NCBI RefSeq assembly: GCF_002077135.1
Contig: NZ_LDOS01000001.1
Location: 322,219-386,218, forward strand
Length of the DNA: 64,000 bases
Direction: 5' to 3'
Source: Metallibacterium scheffleri
GTDB lineage: Bacteria; Pseudomonadota; Gammaproteobacteria; Xanthomonadales; Rhodanobacteraceae
The first letter of the stretch is position 1. Each line of letters begins with the position of its first letter. The notes below the pieces were generated by a model. It searched no databases, was not told the DNA's origin, and saw only the letters and a program-made list of their open reading frames with translations. The position numbers and the translations under genes are program-made. Shown piece after piece: positions 50,770 to 58,342 of the stretch.

Positions 50770-51534
50770 TCAGCCCGCGCCGTGCTGCAGCAGCCACAGG
50801 CGCAGGAACTTCTGGCGCACGTACCCGGCCTCGACGTAGGCGTAGAACAACCCGCGCCAGCCGTCGCGGAACCCGCCGCGCAGCACGTAACCGCGCAGGA
50901 AACGCCAGGCCGGATTGAGCACGATGTTGCGCAGCCGCGCGCGACGTCCCTGCGCGTGCAGGTGCTCGGCCATCATGCGCGCGTAGCGCTGGTAGCGCGC
51001 GAGCTGGTCGTCCAGCGAGCGATAGGCCTCGTGCAGCAGGTCGCCGCGCAGCAGCGCCACGGCACCATCGACCTCGACATGCTCGTGGATCTCGCGTACG
51101 CCGCGAAAACCGCCGTGACGGCGGTCGAACAGGCGCAGCACGCGGTCGGGATAGGCATTGCCGTGGCGCAGGAATTCACCGAAGTAGCGCGTGGCGCGCG
51201 CGCAGCGGTAGCCATGCGCGCCGACGAAACCGGCATCGCGCGCGGCCTCGATGCTGGCGCGCAGTTCGGCGCTGACGCGCTCGTCGGCATCGACGCACAG
51301 GATCCAGTCGTGGCGCGCCTGCTGCACGGCGAAATCCTTCTGCGCGCGGTAACCGTCGAAGGCGCGGGTGAACACGCGTGCGCCGTGCCGCGCGGCCAGT
51401 TCGCGCGTGGCATCGCTGGAGCCCGAATCCACCAGCACGATGTCGTCGCAGAACGCCAGCGCGGCAAGGCAGGCCTCGATGCGGTCGGCCTCATTCAAGG
51501 TGATCACGCAGGCGGAGATCGCGGGGCGGCTCAT
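50770..51534 (-). CDS. Family 2 glycosyltransferase (WaaE/KdtX-like)
   Basis: A 254-aa GT-A enzyme. It begins ISACVITLNEADRIEACLAALAFCDDIVLVDSGSSDATRELAARHGARVF, then CVDADERVS with the DxD-type metal motif, followed by GAHGYRCARATRYFGEFLRHGNAYPDRVLRLFDRRHGGFRGVREIHEHVEV. This matches the beta-1,4-glucosyltransferase family acting on lipopolysaccharide core. The C-terminus (FRDGWRGLFYAYVEAGYVRQKFLRLW) is membrane-associating. Start ATG 51534. No other core-LPS genes are adjacent, so the acceptor is inferred from family only. Divergent from the phosphodiesterase gene. Confidence 0.88.
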   Translation of the reverse strand: MSRPAISACVITLNEADRIEACLAALAFCDDIVLVDSGSSDATRELAARHGARVFTRAFDGYRAQKDFAVQQARHDWILCVDADERVSAELRASIEAARDAGFVGAHGYRCARATRYFGEFLRHGNAYPDRVLRLFDRRHGGFRGVREIHEHVEVDGAVALLRGDLLHEAYRSLDDQLARYQRYARMMAEHLHAQGRRARLRNIVLNPAWRFLRGYVLRGGFRDGWRGLFYAYVEAGYVRQKFLRLWLLQHGAG

Positions 51535-51612
51535 GGCGGATGCAGGTGCGGATGCGGCGGCAGCGCGCATCATCGCAGCATGGGCCGTCACGCGCAGCGC
51601 TATGCTCGCGCC

Positions 51613-52377
51613 ATGTCCGAGCCCGCAGCTTTTGATCGGCGCTGGATCGCGCACCGCGGCGGCGGCCGCGCCGCGCCGGAAAACACTCTGGCCGCATTCC
51701 GCGCCGGCTACGCAGCCGGGTTTCGTGCGTTCGAATGCGATGTGACACTGAGCCGCGACGGCGTGCCGTTCCTGCTTCACGACACCACGCTGACGCGCAC
51801 CACCGGCGTGCGCGGCGCGGCGGCGACGCAGCGCTGGGACGATCTGCGCGATCTCGATGCCGGAGCCTGGTTCGGCGCGCGCTTCCGCGGCGAGCCGCTG
51901 GCCAGCCTGGATACGGTGCTGGCGTTTGCCGCCGCACGCCGCGCCTGGCTGAATCTGGAACTGAAACCCGCGCGCGGCGCCGCGGCGCGCACGGGCGTGG
52001 TAGTGGCGACGCGCGTGGCACGCTGGCTGTGCGAGCAACCCCGCGCGCCCGCGCCGCTGTTGTCCTCGTTCTCGCCGCGCGCGCTGCGTGCGGCACGCGC
52101 CGTGCTGGCGCAGCGGCAAGCGCGATTGCAACTTGCGCTGCTGTGCGCGCACTACGACGCGCGCGTGCTGCGCAGCGCCCGCGCGCTGGGTGCCAGTGCG
52201 CTGCATCTGCACTGGCGCGCGGTCACGCCGGCGCGCGCACGCGCGATCCATGCCGCGGGCCTGGCACTGCGTGTGTACACCGTCAATCGCATGCCCACGA
52301 CAACGCGCCTGTGGGCGTGGGGCGTGGAGGGCGTGTTCACGGATCGCCTCGACCTGCCCGCGCGCGGCAACGCCTGA
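51613..52377 (+). CDS. Glycerophosphodiester phosphodiesterase
   Basis: A 254-aa GDPD/UgpQ-type TIM barrel that hydrolyses glycerophosphodiesters to glycerol-3-phosphate and an alcohol. The catalytic motifs are complete: WIAHRGGGRAAPENTLAAF, FECDVTLSRDGVPFLLHDTTLTRTT, NLELKP and GVEGVFTDRLD. No signal peptide, so cytoplasmic. The start at ATG 51613 lies 78 bases from the divergent glycosyltransferase gene. Its role is probably recovery of glycerol phosphate from lipids. Confidence 0.92.
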   Translation: MSEPAAFDRRWIAHRGGGRAAPENTLAAFRAGYAAGFRAFECDVTLSRDGVPFLLHDTTLTRTTGVRGAAATQRWDDLRDLDAGAWFGARFRGEPLASLDTVLAFAAARRAWLNLELKPARGAAARTGVVVATRVARWLCEQPRAPAPLLSSFSPRALRAARAVLAQRQARLQLALLCAHYDARVLRSARALGASALHLHWRAVTPARARAIHAAGLALRVYTVNRMPTTTRLWAWGVEGVFTDRLDLPARGNA

Positions 52378-52512
52378 TACGAATTTGCGCTCAAATCCTG
52401 AGCATGATCAGGCGTCATTCCCGCGCAAAGCCGGCCGCCGGCGAAGGTGGGGTGGGGGAAAGCACTTCTTGATAGCGCCGCTGCTCACACAGCGCTTGCT
52501 GAAGTCACTGGA

Positions 52513-52530
52513 TCCCCGCCTGCGCGGGGA
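52513..52530. repeat. REP-like element, TCCCCGC...GCGGGGA
   Basis: TCCCCGC (52513-52519), loop CTGC, GCGGGGA (52524-52530), followed by TGACGA. It is the same class as the element at 35826-35843, and a partial copy (CATTCCCGCGCAAAGCCGG) precedes it near 52417. It lies in the 263-base gap between the phosphodiesterase and the ArnT-like gene. Confidence 0.6.
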
Positions 52531-52640
52531 TGACGAGCCCAGACGACCCGGCCATTTGCTCGAAAAATCTTGCCTTGTCGAATGCGCATCGATATGAAGC
52601 CCGCGCCGCTACACTGCGCGATCCGTGCAAGGGCCCTACC

Positions 52641-54341
52641 GTGAACCTCGGTTATCGACGACTGGAATCGCTGCGCGCGCTGTGGCCATGGGCCCCGTTG
52701 TGGCTGGCGCTGGCGCTGCTGGCGATGTTCGCGCACGGGCCCATGCCGATGCATTCCACGCGCACCCTGGGCGTGGCCTGGGACATGTGGCAGCACGCCA
52801 GCTACATCGTGCCGATGCTCAACGGCGCGCCCTACAGCGACAAGGCGCCGCTGATCTACTGGCTGTTCTTCGCCGGCTGGTCGATCACCGGCGTCAGCGA
52901 TCTGTGGCCGCGCCTGCTGCTGGTACTGATTGGCCTGACGCAACTGATCCTGGTGCAGGCGCTGGCACGGCGCCTGTTTCCGACGCGGCCATGGATCGCG
53001 CGCAGTGCGCCGTGGCTGCTGGGTGCGCTGACCTACGGGTTTCTGTTCGACCTGCAGATCATGTACGACGGCCTGCTCGCGGTATGGGTGCTGCTGGCGC
53101 TGCTGGCGCTGGTGCCGAGCCCGCGCCGCGAGGCGCCGCGCTTCGTGCTGTTCGCGCTGGCGCTGGGTCTCGGCCTGCTGACCAAGGGGCCGGTGATGTT
53201 GCTGCACGTGGGCCTGGTGTGGCTGCTGGGGCCGTGGTGGCAGCCGTGGGCGCGACAGCATCGCGGCGCCTGGTATGGACGCGGCGCGCTGGCGCTGCTG
53301 GTCGGCGTGCTGATGTTGCTGGGCTGGGCGCTGCCGGCGGCGTGGCTGGGTGGCCCGGTGTACCGCGAGCTGCTGCTGTTTCATCAGACCGCGGGCCGCG
53401 TGGTCGATGCCTTCGCGCATGCGCGGCCGCTCTGGTGGTACGTGCCGCTGCTGCCGTTGCTGCTGTTCCCGTTCGCGCTGTGGCCACGCGCGTGGGCGGC
53501 GCTGGGCAGCCTGGGGCGGCCGTTCGAGCCGGGGCAGCGGTTCCTGCTCGCGTGGCTGTTGCCGGTGTTCGTTGCGTTCTCGCTGGTCAGCGGCAAGCAG
53601 GCGTACTACCCGCTGCCGGAGCTGGGCGGGCTGGTGCTGCTGCTGGCGTTCGCGCTGGCGCGCATGCGCGAGCGCCATCCGGCGCGCGAGCGCAACGCCT
53701 GGCTGGGTCCGTGGCCGTTGGCGCTGTTCAGCGCGGCGCTGGGCGTGCTGCTGTTCATGCTGCCGTGGCTGAGCGCGCGCGGCGATCTGCGGCACGATTA
53801 CGCGCTGCGCGCGGTGGCCGTGCACAGCCCTAGCTTCGGCGTGGTCTTCGTGCTGCTGGCGCTGTGGCTGCTCTTGCGCGGGCGCGGCGAGCTGCGCCGC
53901 ATCGCCGTCGCCGGCATGCTCGGCGTGGTGGCCGCCAATGCGCTGTTCACGCTGACGCTGTGGCGTGATTACGACCTGCACCGCATCAGCACGCTGCTGG
54001 CGCAGGCGCAGGCGCGCGGCATCGCCATCGGCAACATCGGCATGTACGAGGGCCAGTTCCACTTCCTCGGACGGCTGCATAAACCCATCGCGGCGCTGGA
54101 CGACGGCGCCGAACTGAACACCTGGCTGCACACGCACCCCGCGGGCTGGGTACTGGCGTATCCGGCCACGCTGGACGCCGAAGCGCGCCGCCATGCGCTG
54201 TACGCGCAGCGCTTTCGCGGTGTATGGCTGGTGCTGTGGCCGGCGCGCGTGCTGGCCGACGTGCGCGCCGGGCGCACGCCACCCGCGGACAGCGGCCCGG
54301 CGCTGGTGGTGCCAGGGGCGGCCGATGCCGTCGCCCACTGA
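52641..54341 (+). CDS. ArnT-like GT-C family glycosyltransferase
   Basis: A 566-aa membrane protein with about a dozen helices. The first periplasmic loop carries MWQHASYIVPMLNGAPYSDKAPLIYWLFFAGW, the conserved GT-C/ArnT substrate loop, and LTKGPVMLLHVGLVWLL is a further family position. Such enzymes transfer sugars from undecaprenyl-phosphate carriers to lipid A or other envelope acceptors. ATG 52530 would begin inside the REP-like element and give an unusual N-terminus, so GTG 52641 (reading MNLGYRRLESLRALWPWAPLW) is chosen. Its stop overlaps the start of the TPR gene. Acceptor unknown. Confidence 0.85.
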   Translation: MNLGYRRLESLRALWPWAPLWLALALLAMFAHGPMPMHSTRTLGVAWDMWQHASYIVPMLNGAPYSDKAPLIYWLFFAGWSITGVSDLWPRLLLVLIGLTQLILVQALARRLFPTRPWIARSAPWLLGALTYGFLFDLQIMYDGLLAVWVLLALLALVPSPRREAPRFVLFALALGLGLLTKGPVMLLHVGLVWLLGPWWQPWARQHRGAWYGRGALALLVGVLMLLGWALPAAWLGGPVYRELLLFHQTAGRVVDAFAHARPLWWYVPLLPLLLFPFALWPRAWAALGSLGRPFEPGQRFLLAWLLPVFVAFSLVSGKQAYYPLPELGGLVLLLAFALARMRERHPARERNAWLGPWPLALFSAALGVLLFMLPWLSARGDLRHDYALRAVAVHSPSFGVVFVLLALWLLLRGRGELRRIAVAGMLGVVAANALFTLTLWRDYDLHRISTLLAQAQARGIAIGNIGMYEGQFHFLGRLHKPIAALDDGAELNTWLHTHPAGWVLAYPATLDAEARRHALYAQRFRGVWLVLWPARVLADVRAGRTPPADSGPALVVPGAADAVAH

Positions 54342-54687
54342 CGCGGCGCTGGCCGCGCGCATCGCCGCGCTGCGCGCGCAGTGCGACGGGCCGCGCGACG
54401 GCGCGCTGCTGCGCTGCATGCTCGGGCAGACCCTGGCCGGCGCCGGCGCGCACGCGACGGCGATCGCAGAGTTCGAACGCGCGCTGCGGTTCGATGCGCG
54501 CTACAGCGCGGCCTGGAAGTTTCTCGGCCGCGCGCTGCTGGATGCCGGCCGCCGCGATGACGCCGCCGACGCCTGGCGCCAAGGCATCGCCGCCGCCGAA
54601 ATGCAGGGCGATGTGCAGGCCGCCAAGGAGATGCGCGTATTCCTCAGACGCATCGCGCGCGCTGACCCGCAAGACGCGTCGGACTGA
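54325..54687 (+). CDS. Small TPR-repeat protein
   Basis: A 120-aa all-helical protein with two to three TPRs: GALLRCMLGQTLAGAGAHATAIAEFERALRFDARYSAAWKFLGRALLDAGRRDDAADAWRQGIAAAE, then a capping helix. The start ATG 54325 lies inside the 3' end of the glycosyltransferase gene, so the two are translationally coupled and the protein probably acts with, or is regulated with, that enzyme. No signal peptide. Similar small TPR proteins are found in many proteobacteria without assigned roles. Confidence 0.8.
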   Translation: MPSPTDAALAARIAALRAQCDGPRDGALLRCMLGQTLAGAGAHATAIAEFERALRFDARYSAAWKFLGRALLDAGRRDDAADAWRQGIAAAEMQGDVQAAKEMRVFLRRIARADPQDASD

Positions 54688-54728
54688 TCGGGCAGCCATG
54701 CGCCGTCTGCCCTCCGGCTGGCCGCGCG

Positions 54729-54819
54729 GACGCGGCCTCGGCCGCGTTGCACTGACAGAAGCGGACGCGGCCTCAACCGCGTTGCACTGATAGAAGCGAG
54801 CGCGGCCTCAGCCGCGCAG
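54729..54819. repeat. Tandem 35-nt repeat containing a dyad (2.6 copies)
   Basis: Units at 54729-54763 and 54764-54798 differ at only a few positions, and a third partial unit runs from 54799 to 54819, into the 3' end of the FAD oxidoreductase gene. Each unit holds the dyad CGCGGCC-TC-GGCCGCG (or a variant) followed by TTGCACTGA and AGAAGCG. It separates two converging genes. Confidence 0.85.
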
Positions 54820-55938
54820 GGCGGCGATGTAGCGCCGTTCGAACCAGCGCTTGGCGGGATGGAACAGGCGCGAGCGCAGCAGCAGACTGCGCGTTTCGGT
54901 GCGATACACCAGCGTGCCGCCATCGAGGCTGTCGACGATGCACACCAGCTCGGCCGGCGCGATCTGCGTGGGCGCCTTGCCAGCCAGCTCGTCGAGCAGG
55001 TTCGCCGCCGCCGCCGCGCCCTGCAGGTCGGCCATGTGCGCCTGCTTGGGCATCCAGTCGGGGCCGGCGTGGCTGCCGGCATCGCCGACCACGTAACAGC
55101 GCGCGCAGCCCGGCACGCGCAACTGCGCATCGGCGCGCACGAACCCGCCGGGGCTCAACGGCAGGCCGCTGTCCTGCACCCAGGCCGGGCCGGTGAGGCC
55201 GGGCATGAACAGGATCAGATCGGCGCTGATGCTGCCGCCTTCGGTATGCACCGCGCGTTCCTCGAACCTGACCAGTTTGTGGCCGAGGTGGGTCTCGATG
55301 CCGCGCCGCTGCATGGTGGCCAGCAGGCCAGCGACCGCGCGCGCGCCAAGACGTTCGCCGGGCGTGGCCGCGGGCGAGAAGAACACGAGGCGAAAATTGC
55401 CGCGCTGGCGCGTGCGCCGCAACCAGGTCTCGATGCCGAACAGCAGCTCGAACATCGGCCCGCCGCGCACCGCCGCGGGCTCGTTGGGATTGCCGGCGAA
55501 ACCGAACGCGATGGTGCCGCCGCTCATGCCCTGCAGGCGCGCCTGGATCGCCTCGGCGGCTTCGATGCCATCGCAAATCGTCAGCGCGTGCTCGATGCCC
55601 GGCAGCTTTTTGATGTGGCGTGCGCCGCTGGCGATGATCAGGCCGGCGTTTTCCAGTGTCTGGCCAGCGTCCGTGAGTATCCGGCGCCCGGCTTCTTCAA
55701 GACCGCAGGCGCGACCGGCGATGAAGCGCACGTTGTGCCGCGCGAAGAAATCCTGCAGCGGCACGCGCAGCGCATTGCCGCGACGCAGACCGGTGGGTAC
55801 CCAGATCAGGCTGGCGTTGTAGATCAACTCGGGCTTGGGCGCGAGCACGTTGATGGGCACGCGCGCATCACGCTTGCGCAATGCACGGATGGCGCTGACT
55901 GCACCGAAACTGCTGCCAACGAGGGTGATGCCGGACAT
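54808..55938 (-). CDS. FAD-dependent oxidoreductase (sulfide:quinone oxidoreductase-like)
   Basis: A 376-aa flavoprotein. It starts ITLVGSSFGAVSAIRALRKRDARVPINVLAPKPELIYNASLIWVPTG, a variant dinucleotide loop (GSSFG). It continues with LIIASGARHIKKLPG and CYVVGDAGSHAGPDWMPKQAHMADLQG, the second FAD motif. The overall pattern fits sulfide:quinone reductase and flavocytochrome-c sulfide dehydrogenase subunits. Whether the cysteines of sulfide oxidases are present is not clear; Cys residues occur in CARCYVVGD and elsewhere. ATG 55938 follows GGGAG. The 3' end overlaps the tandem repeat. Substrate unknown. Confidence 0.78.
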   Translation of the reverse strand: MSGITLVGSSFGAVSAIRALRKRDARVPINVLAPKPELIYNASLIWVPTGLRRGNALRVPLQDFFARHNVRFIAGRACGLEEAGRRILTDAGQTLENAGLIIASGARHIKKLPGIEHALTICDGIEAAEAIQARLQGMSGGTIAFGFAGNPNEPAAVRGGPMFELLFGIETWLRRTRQRGNFRLVFFSPAATPGERLGARAVAGLLATMQRRGIETHLGHKLVRFEERAVHTEGGSISADLILFMPGLTGPAWVQDSGLPLSPGGFVRADAQLRVPGCARCYVVGDAGSHAGPDWMPKQAHMADLQGAAAAANLLDELAGKAPTQIAPAELVCIVDSLDGGTLVYRTETRSLLLRSRLFHPAKRWFERRYIAALRG

Positions 55939-56041
55939 GTGCTGCTCCCTGCGCGCGTGAAGGTGGCGATTTTGCGCCGCCACGCATGAACGCAAGTGCG
56001 CGCGCCTGCGGCAGGCCGCCGCGATGTGGCAGCGCCCGCGC

Positions 56042-58162
56042 TCAGAAATCCTTGCTCAAGCCGAGGTAATAACCGCGCCGCGGACCATACTGCGGCGCGC
56101 CGACACCGATGCCGGAGCCATCGCGAATGGCGTACACGCGGTCCAGCGCATTGATCACCGCCAAGCGCGCGTGCACGACGCCGAGCGCCGGCAGCTCCAG
56201 GCTGCGCGCGATGCTGAGGTTGAGCTGGAAGTAGGCCGGCAGCGTCTCGGTGTTGGCGAAGCCGGCGCGCAAGCCGCTGCCATAGAGATAGTCGAAGCCG
56301 AGTTGCGTGCCGTCATCCAGGCGGTAGCTGGCGCCGCCGGAGCTGGTCAGGCGCTGCGCGTGGTCCAGCGCGATCCAGTGGCTGGCGATCCAGGCCAGTT
56401 CGGCGGCGTCGAAGTTGTACTGGCCGGATGCCACCTGCTTGCCCTGTGCGATGTTGTTGGCCAGGTTGAACCACGCGCGCAGCGGCCCATGCTGCCAGTT
56501 GGCGCTGAACTCGATGCCTTGGTTGCGGCCGTAACGGTAGTTGAAATCGCTGAACACCAGCGCGGTGCCGAACTGGCCCTCGTCGAGCAGGTTGCGCGCC
56601 TGGCTAAGGTAGGCATCGAGGCCCAGGGTGAGCGAGTCGCCGGGCCGCCACTGCACGCCGGCGTCGTAGTAATTGCTGCGCATGGCGCGCACGTTGGTGT
56701 TGGCATCGGTGGGCAGTGCGTTGGTGGTGCCCTGGAACTTCGCGATGTCGGTCGCGGCGATGAGTTCCGTGGCTGGCGGGGTGAAATAGCGCGCGTAACC
56801 GGCATGCAACGTCCAGTCGTCGCTGATTTCATAGACCATGCCCAGACGCGGACTGAACTGGCTCTCGTCGAGGTAGCCGCCGATGTGGTCGTAGCGCAGG
56901 CCGCCGTTGAGCGTCAGTTGCTCGTTGATGTTCCACTGGTCCTGCACGTAGGCCGAGGCGGTGCGCGCGAGCAGGCGGTTGCTGTCGGTGATGCCGAGCG
57001 GCACGTCGCTGGTCTGGTTGCCATCGGCATCCGCGGGGAACACCAACGCGGTGTTGTCCTGCAGGCCGCGCTGGAAGTCGGCGTAAACGCCGTAGCGCAG
57101 CGTGTTGCGCTCGCCCAGCGGCGTGGCGAAGTCCGCCTGCAGCGTGCTGGCGCGATTGCTGCGGCCCACGGTGGAAGCAACGCCGTTGTAGATCAGGTCG
57201 CCGATCGCGTCCGGGGTGAAATCGACCTGGCTGTAACGCTGGCCCGCGGCGATCTGGTAATCGGTGGCGCCGAGTTTGCCCTGCAGGCTGACGATGGCGA
57301 AGCGGGTCAGTTCGCGCTGGCGCTCGTTGAGGTCGACCGAGGGGTAGTCGCTGACGCCGGCGAGGCTGTAGACCGGCGCCTGATTGGGATTGTCGGGGAT
57401 TTGGAAGCGGTTGTTGGTGACGCCCGCCAGCACGCTTAGACGCGTGGTGTCGTTGATCAGGTAGGACAACGCCCCGAAGCCCTTGCCCTGCCAGGTCGTG
57501 TCGTGGATCGCATCCCTGGCCGCCGTGGGATTCTCGATGCCGAGATTGTTTTTCAGGTAGTCAGCGCTGAAAAACCAGCTCCAGCGGCCGCTGTGGCCGA
57601 ACAGGCTGAGCGAGGGCTCGATCGTGCCGCGGCTACCAACGGTCACGCCGATGTTGCCGCCGTTGCCGAGCTTGGCGCCCGAGCGCGTGCGGATGTCGAT
57701 CACGCCCGCAGTGCGCAGGCCGTATTGCGCGGGCAGCGCGCCGGTGAGCAGTGACACGCTGTGGATCAGGCGCGTGTCCAGGGTCTGGCCGAAGCCGGAG
57801 ATGCTCTCCGGCAGGATGATGCCGTCGATGCGGTATTGCAGGTTGGCGTGATCACCGCGCACGTGCAGCTCGCCGTAGGAGTCCTGCACCACGCCAGGCG
57901 CCTGCAGCAGCACCTGGTTCAGCGGCGTGGATTCGCCCAGCGGCAAGCTGGCAATGGCCTGGCGGGTGAACACGTACAGGCTGCTGCCGGTGGACGGCGC
58001 GAGCTGGTTGCGCGCCTGGTCCAGTACCGCGTTGACGGTGACCGTGGCCAGTTGTTTCGGTTTGGCGGCATCCGTGCGGTCCTCGGCATGGCCGAGCGGG
58101 CTGTGCAGGGCCAGCAGCAGCGCGACGGCCAGCGGCGCGCGTGAGAAATGGCGCGGGGACAT
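56042..58162 (-). CDS. TonB-dependent outer-membrane receptor
   Basis: A 706-aa precursor: signal peptide (APLAVALLLALHSPLGHAED), a TonB-box-like LATVTVNAVLDQARNQL, and the plug with LPLGESTPLNQVLLQAPGVVQDSYGELHVRGDHANLQYRIDGIILPESISGFGQTLD and ALPAQYGLRTAGVIDIRTRSGAK. The barrel ends GYYLGLSKDF with the terminal phenylalanine required for insertion. The plug resembles siderophore or metal-type receptors rather than the large receptor at 12494. ATG 58162 follows CGGAG; TTG 58168 is not preferred. A short dyad just upstream may be its operator. Confidence 0.92.
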   Translation of the reverse strand: MSPRHFSRAPLAVALLLALHSPLGHAEDRTDAAKPKQLATVTVNAVLDQARNQLAPSTGSSLYVFTRQAIASLPLGESTPLNQVLLQAPGVVQDSYGELHVRGDHANLQYRIDGIILPESISGFGQTLDTRLIHSVSLLTGALPAQYGLRTAGVIDIRTRSGAKLGNGGNIGVTVGSRGTIEPSLSLFGHSGRWSWFFSADYLKNNLGIENPTAARDAIHDTTWQGKGFGALSYLINDTTRLSVLAGVTNNRFQIPDNPNQAPVYSLAGVSDYPSVDLNERQRELTRFAIVSLQGKLGATDYQIAAGQRYSQVDFTPDAIGDLIYNGVASTVGRSNRASTLQADFATPLGERNTLRYGVYADFQRGLQDNTALVFPADADGNQTSDVPLGITDSNRLLARTASAYVQDQWNINEQLTLNGGLRYDHIGGYLDESQFSPRLGMVYEISDDWTLHAGYARYFTPPATELIAATDIAKFQGTTNALPTDANTNVRAMRSNYYDAGVQWRPGDSLTLGLDAYLSQARNLLDEGQFGTALVFSDFNYRYGRNQGIEFSANWQHGPLRAWFNLANNIAQGKQVASGQYNFDAAELAWIASHWIALDHAQRLTSSGGASYRLDDGTQLGFDYLYGSGLRAGFANTETLPAYFQLNLSIARSLELPALGVVHARLAVINALDRVYAIRDGSGIGVGAPQYGPRRGYYLGLSKDF

Positions 58163-58189
58163 GGACAAACTCCGGCGTTCGGTCAGTGT

Positions 58190-58204
58190 TGTTACACAGT
58201 AACA
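58190..58204. promoter_or_regulatory. Dyad TGTTAC-ACA-GTAACA upstream of the TonB receptor
   Basis: A perfect 6-bp inverted repeat with a 3-base spacer lies 28 bases before the receptor ATG, where an operator overlapping the promoter or leader would be expected. The sequence is less GC-rich than its surroundings. It could bind a metal- or ligand-responsive repressor, but no known consensus is matched with confidence. Confidence 0.5.
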
Positions 58205-58249
58205 TGTGCGCCGCGCGATGCCATGGGCCCAAAGTCATGCGTCACGCAC

Positions 58250-58282
58250 GCAAAAAGCCCGCCGGAAAGGCGGGCTTTTTGC
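58250..58282 (-). terminator. Rho-independent terminator of the M23-family gene
   Basis: GCAAAAAGCCCGCC (58250-58263), loop GGAAA, GGCGGGCTTTTTGC (58269-58282): a perfect 14-bp stem bordered by A5 and T5, active in either direction. It lies 60 bases beyond the stop of the M23 gene and also insulates the TonB receptor promoter. Confidence 0.9.
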
Positions 58283-58342
58283 GGCTCACGCAAGCGTGGC
58301 GCCACCATCATGGCGCGCGGCGTTCGCCGCGCGCGGATGCCA

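Noticed and set aside
52530-52640. Longer N-terminus for the ArnT-like protein from ATG 52530
   Set aside because: It begins inside a REP-like element and adds about 37 residues not seen in the family. GTG 52641 leads directly into the first membrane helix.
54729-54819. Possible short CRISPR array
   Set aside because: Copies are directly adjacent with no unique spacers, only 2.6 units, and no cas genes nearby. It is a tandem repeat.
56024-57439. 471-codon open frame antisense to the second TonB receptor
   Set aside because: Shadow of the receptor coding sequence; composition is uninformative and no domain is seen.
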